Assembly (NCBI RefSeq): GCF_965200405.1
Contig: NZ_OZ241356.1
Coordinates: forward strand, 248,001 to 312,000
Direction of reading: 5' to 3'
Source: Glacieibacterium sp965200405
GTDB lineage: Bacteria > Pseudomonadota > Alphaproteobacteria > Sphingomonadales > Sphingomonadaceae
Length of the DNA stretch: 64,000 nucleotides
The notes beneath the pieces are model-generated. The model saw nothing but the letters and a program-made list of their open reading frames with translations, was not told the origin of the DNA and did not search any database. Of this stretch, positions 27,010-35,575 are shown in pieces (the stretch's first letter is position 1; each line of letters opens with the position of its first letter). The translations under genes and the position numbers were made by a program.

Positions 27010-27198
27010 ACTGCGATCCTCCGGCGTCTAATGTGGCGCGGTAGATCGAGCGGTCAAATCGATTGGCGGCATGACTGATACGCCGCGTCTATCAAGCACG
27101 GCCACCGATCATGCCTTAAGCTGCGCCGCTCGACGGATCCCATCGGCAGAGATTGCACGCTGTATTTGTGCCGGTCGGCCTGTCATGAAGCGACACCG

Positions 27199-28128
27199 AT
27201 GCAGCTCAGGTCCGTCGAATATTTCTGCGTTCTGGCCCGCGAGGAGCATTTCGCGCGCGCGGCCGAGCTCTGCGGCGTCAGTCAGCCGACACTATCGGCG
27301 GGAATCCTCGCGCTCGAACGGCTGCTCGGCCAAAGGCTGGTGGTGCGCGACCGTCGCTACATCGGCCTGACCGCTGAGGGTCGCGCCGTGTTGCCACTCG
27401 CCCAGCAGATGGTGGCAACCTTCGGGGCGATGCGCCTTGCAGCAGCCGGCGGGCAGGAGTTGCTGGACGGCGAGGTGCGACTGGGCACGATCCCGGCGGC
27501 GCTGCCGTCGATCGGTCCGATCACCGACGCGCTGAGCCAGCGGCATCCCGGCCTGCGCATCGCCATCACCTCGCTGAGCTCGCGCCAGATCGACCGCGGG
27601 CTGGAGGAGTATGAGCTCGATGCCGGCATCACCTACCTCGACAACGAGCCGCTGCCCAATGTCCTGCAGGTCGAACTGTACCGCGAACGCTACATCGTCG
27701 TCGCCCACCGCGACCTCGGGCTGGCCCCCGCGCTGAGCTGGACCGAGGCGGCGGCGCTGCCGCTGTGCCTGCTGCCGCTGTCGATGCAGAACCGCCGCAT
27801 CCTCGACGTGAAGCTTGCCGCCGCCGGGACCAACGTGACGCCGCGCGCGACCGCGAACTCCTATGTCGCCCTGCTGTCGATGCTGCGCGCCGGCACCTTC
27901 GCCAGCATCATGCCCAACACCTATGCCCCTTACATCGTCGGGGATCCGTCGCTGTCGCTCCACCAGATCGCCGGGCAGGCCGATGGCACCGCGGTCGGAC
28001 TGGTCGTGCGCGACCGTCGCCCCCTCGCCCCGCTCGCCCACGCGGTCTTCGTCATGGCCCAGTCCGAGGCGGTGCGCCTGGCTTTCGCGCGCACGCTGGC
28101 CGCGAGTGTTCCGCCAGGCGCCGCCTGA
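27199..28128 (+). CDS. LysR-family transcriptional regulator, divergent to fds operon
   Basis: 309 residues. The N-terminal helix-turn-helix (MQLRSVEYFCVLAREEHFARAA, VSQPTLSAGILALE) is followed by a periplasmic-binding-like effector domain (DGEVRLGTIPAALPSIGP, YELDAGITYL). The start is chosen at the MQLRSVEYF Met, the normal LysR N-terminus; an 11-residue upstream extension is unlikely. Position and orientation suggest control of fdsGBAD, as FdsR does in related bacteria. No T-N11-A operator was assigned with confidence. Confidence 0.9.
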   Translation: MQLRSVEYFCVLAREEHFARAAELCGVSQPTLSAGILALERLLGQRLVVRDRRYIGLTAEGRAVLPLAQQMVATFGAMRLAAAGGQELLDGEVRLGTIPAALPSIGPITDALSQRHPGLRIAITSLSSRQIDRGLEEYELDAGITYLDNEPLPNVLQVELYRERYIVVAHRDLGLAPALSWTEAAALPLCLLPLSMQNRRILDVKLAAAGTNVTPRATANSYVALLSMLRAGTFASIMPNTYAPYIVGDPSLSLHQIAGQADGTAVGLVVRDRRPLAPLAHAVFVMAQSEAVRLAFARTLAASVPPGAA

Positions 28129-28136
28129 CCGGCTGA

Positions 28137-28853
28137 TCAGCTGCCACGCGGCCGGTGGTCCAGGACCTTGCGCAGCGACGCCTCGATCTTCCCGCCACAA
28201 TAGGCATCGCCATAGGTCTCCCGCGCTTTCGCTGCCAGTTCGGCGAGTTGCGGCAAAGCGGAAACCCGGCGCACCAAGGCAGCAGTCGACGGGGCGGCGT
28301 CCTCGATGATCGCCTCGATCGCAGCGAACCGGTCGGACATGGTCGACCACAGGATCGCAGTCACGATATCGGCGATGCCTGGCGCGTCGCCGCCGAGCAG
28401 GAAACCGGAGCCGGCCTTCAGCCCATGTCGACGCCCGGTTTCCTCCCAGAATGACAGCCACTTCCGAAGACGAGGGACATAATCCTGCCAGCGCTTGTCG
28501 GTCCACATCTGGCGCCCGCCGTCGAGAGTCAGCTCGTCGATCACGTCATTGGCGTCGTTGACGATCTTCATGGTCATGGCGCGCAATTGAGCCGTCGCCG
28601 GCATCAGCTTCAGCGTCTCGCCGAGATAGAGGATGATGGCCGGCATCTGGGCGACGGCAAAACCGGCCTTTTTGTCGATAAGCAGCGGCGGACCCATGAA
28701 CGGCACCGGCATGTCCCCGACCGTCCCGCTCATCGAGTCCGCAATCGCCTCGTCGCCGGCTTCCGTCCAGCTCTTGCCGGCATAGGCCAGCACTGCGCGC
28801 ACGAACTGCCCACGGAACGGCACCGACCAGTAATACAGCTCATAATCGGACAT
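28137..28853 (-). CDS. Glutathione S-transferase family protein
   Basis: 238 residues. A thioredoxin-like N-terminal domain starts YELYYWSVPFRGQFVRAVLAYAG and includes the cis-Pro region MPVPFMGPPLLID and the QMPAIILYLGE segment that binds glutathione. An all-helical C-terminal domain contains GSGFLLGGDAPGIADIV. The substrate is unknown. Its stop faces the LysR stop across 8 bases. Confidence 0.85.
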   Translation of the reverse strand: MSDYELYYWSVPFRGQFVRAVLAYAGKSWTEAGDEAIADSMSGTVGDMPVPFMGPPLLIDKKAGFAVAQMPAIILYLGETLKLMPATAQLRAMTMKIVNDANDVIDELTLDGGRQMWTDKRWQDYVPRLRKWLSFWEETGRRHGLKAGSGFLLGGDAPGIADIVTAILWSTMSDRFAAIEAIIEDAAPSTAALVRRVSALPQLAELAAKARETYGDAYCGGKIEASLRKVLDHRPRGS

Positions 28854-29091
28854 GCGAGAACTCCGAATCGGCTCGGTCGAGCGTCGAGGCGATCTTGCCG
28901 CGCGGGCCGGCCTTTTCCAACTGCTGATGAAGGGACCGCCCGCCGCACCCCTGCCGCCTCGTCAGCCGATGTTTGGCTGCGGCTGACCGACCGTGACACA
29001 GGTTTGGCTCGACCGGGCGACGCCACCGGCGGGCGTTCGTGTCGCACGCGGAACGCGGTCGGTTGTGGTTCACTCTGCCTGGATGCAAGCG

Positions 29092-29454
29092 ATGAGCAAG
29101 GTGACGGTCTGGCATGATGGTGGCTGCCCGCTCTGCGCTCGCGAGATCGCGTTGATGCGCCGCCTCGACCGGGCGGGGGCCATAGATTTCGTCGATGCCG
29201 CCGATGCGGACACGAGTTGCCCGATCGATCGGAGCGCGATGCTGGCGCGCTTTCATGCGGTAGAGGACGGTCGCCTCTTGTCGGGCGCCGCAGCGTTCGC
29301 GGCGATGTGGCGTGCCATCCCGCTGCTCCGGCCGCTCGGACTGCTGGCGCGCAACCCGACGGTGCTAGCCCTTCTGGAGCGCATCTACCTGCGTTTCCTG
29401 GCGATCCGTCCGCGCCTGCAGGGCTGGCTGATCCGGCGCGAGGCCCGGGCATGA
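29092..29454 (+). CDS. DCC family thiol-disulfide oxidoreductase (DUF393)
   Basis: 120 residues from the chosen ATG. The family signature WHDGGCPLCAREI sits at the N-terminus, with the redox CxxC-like pair in GGCPLC. RFHAVEDGRLLSGAAAF is also conserved. DCC proteins have a thioredoxin-like fold and unknown partners. An earlier in-frame Met (29083) is possible. Translation is coupled to the DUF427 gene by ATGA, and the set continues into a photolyase gene. Confidence 0.85.
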   Translation: MSKVTVWHDGGCPLCAREIALMRRLDRAGAIDFVDAADADTSCPIDRSAMLARFHAVEDGRLLSGAAAFAAMWRAIPLLRPLGLLARNPTVLALLERIYLRFLAIRPRLQGWLIRREARA

Positions 29455-29945
29455 GGCCGCGGCCCGATACGCCGAAGCCGGGGCAGGAGAGCGTCTGGCG
29501 CTATCCGCGTCCCGCCGTGGCCGAGGCGAGCGCGAGGCATATCCGCATCGAGCATGCCGGCGTCGTCGTCGCCGAGACCCGCGACGCCGTCCGCACGCTC
29601 GAGACGAGTCATCCGCCGAGCTGGTACATTCCACCGAAAGCCATCGCGTCGGGCCTGCTGCGCCCGTCGCAGCACCGCTCGTTCTGCGAGTGGAAGGGCG
29701 AGGCGCGCTACTGGCATCTGGACGTCGGCGGTGAACTGCTCCGCGACATCGCCTGGAGCTATTCGAGCCCGACGCCGACCTTCGCTCTGCTCAGGGATCA
29801 TCTCGCCTTCTACGCCGAGCCGCTCGACCTGTGCACGATCGACGGCGAGCGGGTGCGGCCACAGCCCGGCGGCTTCTATGGCGGCTGGATCACCGCCGAC
29901 CTTGCCGGTCCGTTCAAGGGCGTGCCGGGCAGCGCCGGATGGTGA
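29451..29945 (+). CDS. DUF427 domain protein
   Basis: 164 residues. The DUF427 pattern is visible in HIRIEHAGVVVAETRDAVRTLETSHPPSWYIPP, the FCEWKGEARYW strand and AFYAEPLD. The family is a small beta fold of unknown function. It lies between a DCC protein and a class II photolyase in one tightly overlapping operon, so a role beside DNA photorepair or light stress is a reasonable inference. Confidence 0.88.
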   Translation: MRPRPDTPKPGQESVWRYPRPAVAEASARHIRIEHAGVVVAETRDAVRTLETSHPPSWYIPPKAIASGLLRPSQHRSFCEWKGEARYWHLDVGGELLRDIAWSYSSPTPTFALLRDHLAFYAEPLDLCTIDGERVRPQPGGFYGGWITADLAGPFKGVPGSAGW

Positions 29946-31402
29946 CCGCGGCGCTGCCGACCGGTCTTGCCGACTGGCATCAGGCGCCACGCGTCCGCGC
30001 GATGAACGAGCACGGCCTGAATGCCGAGGGACGCTATGTGCTGTGCTGGCTGCAGCAGGCGTTGCGCGCGCGTGACAACCCGGTGATCGATGCCGCCGTC
30101 CGGCTCGGCAACGCGCTGGGACTGCCGGTGTTGGTCTATCACGGCGTGCGCGAGGATTATCCCTACGCCTCGGATCGCCTGCACCAGTTCATTCTCGGCG
30201 CCGGACGCGACCTGGCAATCGGCTGTCGCGCGCGCGGCCTCGCCTGCGTCCAGCATGTCGATCACGCCGGGCGGCGCGAGAAGGGACTGGTGTATCGGCT
30301 CGGTGGCGAAGCGGCGGCGCTGGTGCTGGAGGACCAGCCGACCTTCGTCGCGCGCTGGCAGGCGGAGCGTGTCGCGGCACGGATCGCGGTGCCGGTGTAC
30401 GCGGTCAAGGCGGCATGCCTGGTGCCACCCTCGGTGCTGGGCGATGGCATCGGCGGGCGGACCGCTTTCCTGCGGCGCCACGAGCCGGCGCGTGCCGAAT
30501 GGCTCGAAGCGGAAGACGAGGCGACCGGGATTGCGCCTTTCGACGGCACGTTGCCTTTTACGCCGGACCGGCTGGAGGATATGGACTTCGATGCGCTGGT
30601 CGCCGGGGTCGACATCGACCACAGCCTGCCTGCCAGCCCGGTCTTTCCCGCCGGGCGCGATGCTGCCGAGGCACGATTGGCGCGGCTGATCGGCGACGTG
30701 TTGCCCGGTTACGCCGCCACCCGCAACGACGCCACCAAGGCGCAGGGTGCGAGCGAATTGTCGCCCTACCTGCACTTCGGGGTGCTCGGCCCGCGCGAGG
30801 TCATGCGGGCGGTGGTCGCTGCCGAGGCGGGGGCGCGGCACAAGACGAAGTTCGCCGACGAGCTGCTCGGCTGGCGCGAGTGGTTCCACTATCAGGCGCG
30901 CGGCTCGACGACGCCCGAGCGCTACGACCGCGTCGCGGCATGGGCGCGCGATACGCTGGGCCACCACGCCGGCGACCCCCGGCCCGATGTCGAGGATCTG
31001 GCGGCGCTGCTGCGCGGCGAAACTCGCGACGAGACGTGGAACGCCTGCCAGCGCCAGTTCCTCGGGCTTGGCTGGATGCACAATAATCTGCGGATGTATT
31101 GGGCGAAGCGGCTCATCGCGATGACGCCCGACCCCGAGACTGCGTGGGCGACGGCCTGTTATCTCAACGATCGGCTGAGCCTCGACGGTCGCGATCCATC
31201 GACCTACGGCAATATCGCGGCGATGTTCGGCGGTTCGCCGGGCGACCGCGAGCGGCCGATCTACGGAAGGGTCACGGCGCGCAGCGACGGCTCGACCCGC
31301 GGTCGCGATGGTGGTGCTGCATGGCTTGCCGAGGCGGCCGCGCGGCCGATGCCCGCCGTCAGCGTGCCGGACGAGCTCCCGCGGGAACGCTATCTGGCCT
31401 GA
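29939..31402 (+). CDS. phr: Class II CPD photolyase
   Basis: 487 residues. The N-terminal alpha/beta domain precedes a FAD-binding helical domain with class II signatures: SELSPYLHFGVLGPREV, FADELLGWREWFHY, WNACQRQFLGLGWMHNNLRMYWAK and YLNDRLSLDGRDPSTYGNIA. Class II enzymes use blue light and FADH- to split cyclobutane pyrimidine dimers; they are less common in bacteria than class I. The ATG lies inside the end of the DUF427 gene, with a GTG three bases later as an alternative. A small AT-rich hairpin lies downstream. Confidence 0.93.
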   Translation: MVTAALPTGLADWHQAPRVRAMNEHGLNAEGRYVLCWLQQALRARDNPVIDAAVRLGNALGLPVLVYHGVREDYPYASDRLHQFILGAGRDLAIGCRARGLACVQHVDHAGRREKGLVYRLGGEAAALVLEDQPTFVARWQAERVAARIAVPVYAVKAACLVPPSVLGDGIGGRTAFLRRHEPARAEWLEAEDEATGIAPFDGTLPFTPDRLEDMDFDALVAGVDIDHSLPASPVFPAGRDAAEARLARLIGDVLPGYAATRNDATKAQGASELSPYLHFGVLGPREVMRAVVAAEAGARHKTKFADELLGWREWFHYQARGSTTPERYDRVAAWARDTLGHHAGDPRPDVEDLAALLRGETRDETWNACQRQFLGLGWMHNNLRMYWAKRLIAMTPDPETAWATACYLNDRLSLDGRDPSTYGNIAAMFGGSPGDRERPIYGRVTARSDGSTRGRDGGAAWLAEAAARPMPAVSVPDELPRERYLA

Positions 31403-31492
31403 CGCCGCCTGCCGGGGCCGAGTGCCCTGCCCGTTTTAAGGTGGCAGGCTTATGCCATTCATACGCCCGTGTAGGGCTTTCGCTCTCGAACC

Positions 31493-31512
31493 TTAATTCG
31501 GCGACGAATTAA
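31493..31512 (+). terminator. Small AT-rich hairpin downstream of the photolyase gene
   Basis: TTAATTCG at 31493-31500 is the exact reverse complement of 31505-31512, with a GCGA tetraloop, followed by AAGA. It lies 90 bases after the photolyase stop. The stem is short and no T-run follows, so termination is uncertain. Confidence 0.3.
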
Positions 31513-31578
31513 AAGACTGGCTCAGGTTCGTCGCGGCAGTCGGCTGCGGTGGGACCTCGTAAGAGGAGCAGTCTCGCC

Positions 31579-31710
31579 ATGTCACCGAGCAACCTGGAGC
31601 CCAAACTAGGAAGCGGCAGGAACGGGCGGCGCTTCATATTCGGGGCGATCGTACTCTTGCCGCTGGTCCCGCCCCGGAACCCCGCGCCGCCCTGCGGTAT
31701 CACCGAATGA
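31579..31710 (+). CDS. Possible 43-residue membrane peptide
   Basis: A short ORF, MSPSNLEPKLGSGRNGRR followed by a hydrophobic run FIFGAIVLLPLVPP and a proline-rich tail ending CGITE. AGAGGAG stands at a good distance before the ATG, and the stop overlaps the next ORF as ATGA. These two details are the only support. No family is recognised. Confidence 0.35.
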   Translation: MSPSNLEPKLGSGRNGRRFIFGAIVLLPLVPPRNPAPPCGITE

Positions 31711-31928
31711 GGCGCCACGATCTCGCCTGGCGTAGCCTCGGCGCGGCAATCGTCGCTGCAGCGTCTGTGTTGAAGTTCAGCCGGTACGGCGACGCCACGG
31801 CGATGCCCGCCTTCTGCTTCGGGCTGCTCGGCATATTGCTGATGATCCAGGGCCGGCGCGTCGTCGCCGCCCTGCGCGTCGAACTGGGCCGCCACCGCCT
31901 GCTGGCGCGGATCAGGCGGCGCGCTTGA
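31707..31928 (+). CDS. Small putative membrane protein, 73 residues
   Basis: A basic N-terminus is followed by two hydrophobic stretches (LGAAIVAAASVL and FCFGLLGILLMI), then a basic C-terminal tail (RHRLLARIRRRA). It is coupled by ATGA to the 43-residue ORF and overlaps the convergent receiver gene by 17 bases. I do not recognise a family; coding is plausible but unproven. Confidence 0.45.
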   Translation: MRRHDLAWRSLGAAIVAAASVLKFSRYGDATAMPAFCFGLLGILLMIQGRRVVAALRVELGRHRLLARIRRRA

Positions 31929-32319
31929 GCGGCTCGGGCTTCTTGCCGTCTGGCAACGTCTTGCGAAGGTGGTCGAGGACCATGTCGTGGTTGAACGGCT
32001 TGCTGAGGAACGTCGCCTTGTCGGGCATCTGGTCCGCCTCGGGCTTGATCCGGCCGCTGGCGATGACGATCTCGATCCACGGCCAGTGCTCGGCGACGTA
32101 GCGGGCCAGCGCGAAGCCGTCGGTTTCGCCGGGCATCTCGACGTCCGAGAACAGCAGCGTCACGCTTTCCGCATGCTCCGCGAGCAGCAGCTTTGCCTCG
32201 TCACCGGTGCCGGCCTCGAAGAAGCGGAAGCCTGCGTCTTCGAGAATACCGCATGCATCCATGAGGATAAGCGGATCGTCGTCGACGACCAGGGCGTAGG
32301 GATCGGTGGACTGGATCAT
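31912..32319 (-). CDS. Single-domain response regulator (receiver only)
   Basis: 135 residues from the chosen Met. The receiver acid cluster is D13-D15 (ALVVDDDP), the phosphoacceptor is D59 in LFSDVEMPG, the conserved Ser is in IVIASGR and the Lys in LSKPF. There is no output domain, so it probably works in a phosphorelay or by protein contact. An in-frame Met 17 codons upstream is also available. No kinase is adjacent on the same strand; the nearest is at 33265. Confidence 0.88.
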   Translation of the reverse strand: MIQSTDPYALVVDDDPLILMDACGILEDAGFRFFEAGTGDEAKLLLAEHAESVTLLFSDVEMPGETDGFALARYVAEHWPWIEIVIASGRIKPEADQMPDKATFLSKPFNHDMVLDHLRKTLPDGKKPEPLKRAA

Positions 32320-32451
32320 CCACTTCGAACCGATTGCCCCGGCATAGGTTTCATCGGTGGGGCCGAACACCGCAGCTTATGGTCGAGCCGGGCTGGTGTC
32401 GGGACCGGCCGCTGCGATACGGTTGCGGTTGGCGCGCAAAGGAAAATCGGC

Positions 32452-33180
32452 ATGGCTCACGAACGGACGATCATCGACACTACCGACGGGAAATGCCCGG
32501 CGCATGTGTTCACCAGCGGCGGCAGCGCGCCCGCGATCATCTTCTACATGGACGCGGGGGGCATCCGCCCGGCCCAGCTGGCGATGGCAGAGCAATTGTC
32601 GGCGGCCGGCTATGTCGTGCTGCTGCCCGACCTGTTCTACCGCTATGGGCCCTATGGCCCGTTTGATCCGCGCGAGGTGTTCAAGGGCGATTTCCGCGCC
32701 ATCCTCGGCCCGCTGATGGCGACGACGAGCAACCGGCAGGCGGCGCAGGACAGCGACGCGTTCCTCGACTATCTCGCGACGCGCGTCGACGTCGCGGGGA
32801 GCCGGGTGGGCGCGGTCGGCTTCTGCATGGGCGGCGGCATGGCGATCGCGGCGGCCGGCACCTGGCCCGAGCGGTTCGCCGCCGTCGCCAGCTTCCACGG
32901 CGGCAACCTCGCGACCGATGCGCCCGACAGCCCGCACCGCCATGCCGCCGCGATCGAGGCCGAGCTGTACATCGCCGCCGCCGAGAACGACGCCAGCTAC
33001 CCGCCGGCGATGGCCGAGCGTTTCGAGCATGCCCTTGATGACGCAGGCGTGCGCTACCGCTCCGAGACCTATGCCGCCGCGCATGGCTGGATGAACCCCG
33101 ATTTCCCGGTCTACGACGAGGCGGCGGCGGAGCGTGGCTGGCATGAAATGCTGGCCTTCTTCGACAGAACGCTGCGCTAG
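32452..33180 (+). CDS. Dienelactone hydrolase family protein
   Basis: 242 residues. The nucleophile is a cysteine in GAVGFCMGGGMA, as in dienelactone hydrolases. The acid lies in AAENDASYPP and the His in AAHGWMNPD. AAAGGAAAATCGGC precedes the ATG, and an in-frame upstream extension was discarded for that reason. The family hydrolyses lactones in aromatic degradation and other small esters; the substrate here is unknown. Confidence 0.9.
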   Translation: MAHERTIIDTTDGKCPAHVFTSGGSAPAIIFYMDAGGIRPAQLAMAEQLSAAGYVVLLPDLFYRYGPYGPFDPREVFKGDFRAILGPLMATTSNRQAAQDSDAFLDYLATRVDVAGSRVGAVGFCMGGGMAIAAAGTWPERFAAVASFHGGNLATDAPDSPHRHAAAIEAELYIAAAENDASYPPAMAERFEHALDDAGVRYRSETYAAAHGWMNPDFPVYDEAAAERGWHEMLAFFDRTLR

Positions 33181-33264
33181 CGAGGCGCATTCGCAAATCG
33201 GCAACGCAACTATTTGCCGATGTACGGTTTCATACAGTTCCCCCGCGTCGGGGAGGGAAGTACG

Positions 33265-34092
33265 ATGCCGTCTCGCATTGCCGCAAAGTCCATTCGGCCC
33301 GGACCATGCGGCAGCGGCTCCCCTGCCGACGAACTGATCTGCAACCTGACCAGCCGCATCGCCGCGCTCAGCGCCGAGAACGAGCGGCTGGCCGAGGTCG
33401 TCGCGGCCCGGGACGGCTTTCTCGCGGTCGCGGCGCACGAGCTGAAGAACGCGCTGACCCCGGTCGTTGCCCGGGTCGAGATCCTGCGGCGACGGCTGGA
33501 CGGCTGGCAGCCCGACAAGATCGAGTCCAATCTGAGCCAGCTCGAACAGGCGGCCGGCATCTTTGCACGGCGGGCGACGACGCTGCTCGATGTCTCGCGG
33601 ATGGCGGCGGGCAAGCTGCGGCTCGACAAGGCCCGGATCGCCGTGGTCCCGGTGATCCAGGCGGTCTGCGATAACTTCCGCCCGCTTGCCGAGCGGGTGA
33701 AGTGCGACATCACCATCGCCCTGCCCGACCCTGACCTCGCCATCGTCGGCGACCAGCAGGCGCTCGAGCAGATCGTCGACAACCTCGTCTCCAACGCCAT
33801 CAAATATTGTGCCGGGGCACCGATCTCGGTCCGCGCCGAACCGGTCGGCGACTTCGTCCACCTCAGCGTAGCCGACCGCGGCCCGGGCATTTCGCACGAG
33901 GCCCATATGCGCATCTTCGAATGCTTCGAGCGCGCCGTCCGTCGTGGCGAGGAGGCCGGGTTCGGTATCGGCCTGTGGGTCATCCGGCACCTGAGCGAGA
34001 CGATGGGCGGCGAGGTCCGGGTGACCGCCCGCCCCGGTGGCGGATCGACGTTCTGCGTCGTCCTCCCCCGGCACACCGGAGCGTTGCGATGA
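33265..34092 (+). CDS. Soluble sensor histidine kinase
   Basis: 275 residues from the ATG that follows GGGAGGGAAG. There is no membrane segment. A short coiled-coil-like stretch (ELICNLTSRIAALSAENERLAEV) leads into the H-box with His58 (AVAAHELKNALTP). The ATPase domain shows the N-box (DNLVSNAIKY), G1 (VADRGPGIS), F-box (FECFERA) and G2 (GFGIGLWVI). No dedicated input domain is present, so the signal probably comes from a partner protein. The stop overlaps the KaiC-like start (ATGA), making the KaiC-like protein the likely input or output partner. Confidence 0.92.
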   Translation: MPSRIAAKSIRPGPCGSGSPADELICNLTSRIAALSAENERLAEVVAARDGFLAVAAHELKNALTPVVARVEILRRRLDGWQPDKIESNLSQLEQAAGIFARRATTLLDVSRMAAGKLRLDKARIAVVPVIQAVCDNFRPLAERVKCDITIALPDPDLAIVGDQQALEQIVDNLVSNAIKYCAGAPISVRAEPVGDFVHLSVADRGPGISHEAHMRIFECFERAVRRGEEAGFGIGLWVIRHLSETMGGEVRVTARPGGGSTFCVVLPRHTGALR

Positions 34093-35573
34093 CCCTGCAG
34101 CCACCGGCCGGCGAGCCGGCGCCGGCGCGCGTTTCCAGCGGCATCGCCGGCCTCGATACCATCCTCGGCGGTGGCTTCATGCTCGGCGGGATGTACATCA
34201 TCCAGGGCGATCCCGGCGCCGGCAAGACCATCCTGACCAACCAGATCAGCTTCCACCACGTCGCCGGCGGTGGCCGCGCGCTGTTCGTCACGCTGCTGGC
34301 AGAAAACCATGCACGCATGATCGGCAACATGCGCGGCCTGAGCTTCTTCGACGAGGCGGTGATCCCCGATCGACTGACTTATCTCAGCGCCTTCAACGAG
34401 ATGCACGACGGCGGCCTCGACACGCTGCTCGACCTGCTGCGGCGCGAGATCATCCGCACCAGGACTTCGCTGCTGGTCATCGACGGGCTGATCTCGGCAG
34501 AGGCCAGTTCGGAAAGCGACCAGGCGTTCCGCGAGATGATCCACGACCTCCAGGAGATCGCGCTCGCCTCCGACTGCACAATGTTCCTGACGACGAGCAA
34601 CAACGACATGGTCTCGCCCGAGCGCACCATGGTCGACGGTCTGATCGAGCTGAATGAGCGAGTCTATGGCTGGCAGGTGCAAAGCGACCTCCAGGTCCGC
34701 AAATTCCGCGGCAGCGGCTTCCTGCGCGGGCGTCACTCCTACAAGATCAGCGACGCCGGCATCACCGTCCATCCCCGCATCGAGGCACTGCTGGCGCGCC
34801 CGTCGCAGGCTGTCGATACCGGGCTGGCACGGACCTCGACCGGCATCGACCAGCTCGACGCGATGCTTGGTGGCGGCCTGCCGTCGGCATCGACGACGAT
34901 GGTCATGGGTCCGTCGGGCGTCGGCAAGACGACGCTGGGCCTGCACTTCCTGTCGCGGTCGTCGGCCGAGGAACCGGGCATGATGTTCGGCTTCTACGAG
35001 ACGCCGGTGCGGCTGCGCGCCAAGGTCGACCAGCTCAGCCCGGCGCTCGGCAAGCTGTTCGACGACAATATCATCGAGCTGCTGTGGCAGACCCCGACCA
35101 GCGATCTCCTCGATGTCTACGGCGAGCGGCTGCTCGAAGCGGTGTACCGCCGGGGCGTGAAGCGCCTGTTCATCGACGGGCTGACCGCCTTCAAGAACAG
35201 TTCGATCGACACCGCGCGCATCGGCAACTTCTTTTCCACCATCGCCAACCAGCTCCGCGTCATCGGCGTCACGACCGTCTATTCCGTCGAGCTGCGCGAG
35301 GTCTTCGGGTCGGGTTTCCGAATGCCGATCGAGGATGCATCGAGCCTCGCGGAGAATTTGATCCTGCTGCGCTACGTCGAGCAAGGCGCGCGCCTGCACC
35401 GTTTCATCTCGATCCTCAAGGCGCGGGACAGCGACATCGTGCCGTTGCGCCACGAATATGCGCTGACCGCCGCGGGCATGATCATCAGCGACAGTGCCGA
35501 CAGCGCCGAGCTGATCCTGTCGGCCCGGCGCGACGACGGCCCGCACGGCCACCCACCAAAGCACGGAGGCTGA
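34089..35573 (+). CDS. KaiC-like double RecA/P-loop ATPase
   Basis: 494 residues with two KaiC domains. Domain 1 has the P-loop GDPGAGKT (40-47) and Walker B LLVIDG (128-133). Domain 2 has GPSGVGKT (274-281) and Walker B LFIDG (360-364). In cyanobacterial KaiC each domain has a Glu pair after the first core strand. Here domain 1 reads FVTLLAEN and domain 2 FGFYET, so the pair is lost in domain 1 and only one Glu remains in domain 2. The C-terminus stops near residue 494 after MIISDSADSAE, before the region of the KaiC Ser/Thr autophosphorylation sites and A-loop. A role as a signalling ATPase with the flanking kinase and receiver is inferred. Confidence 0.9.
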   Translation: MTLQPPAGEPAPARVSSGIAGLDTILGGGFMLGGMYIIQGDPGAGKTILTNQISFHHVAGGGRALFVTLLAENHARMIGNMRGLSFFDEAVIPDRLTYLSAFNEMHDGGLDTLLDLLRREIIRTRTSLLVIDGLISAEASSESDQAFREMIHDLQEIALASDCTMFLTTSNNDMVSPERTMVDGLIELNERVYGWQVQSDLQVRKFRGSGFLRGRHSYKISDAGITVHPRIEALLARPSQAVDTGLARTSTGIDQLDAMLGGGLPSASTTMVMGPSGVGKTTLGLHFLSRSSAEEPGMMFGFYETPVRLRAKVDQLSPALGKLFDDNIIELLWQTPTSDLLDVYGERLLEAVYRRGVKRLFIDGLTAFKNSSIDTARIGNFFSTIANQLRVIGVTTVYSVELREVFGSGFRMPIEDASSLAENLILLRYVEQGARLHRFISILKARDSDIVPLRHEYALTAAGMIISDSADSAELILSARRDDGPHGHPPKHGG

Positions 35574-35575
35574 TC

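Noticed and set aside
33184..33221. Small hairpin ATCGGCAA/TTGCCGAT before the histidine kinase gene as terminator
   Set aside because: Only 8 bp, no T-run, and chance occurrence is likely.
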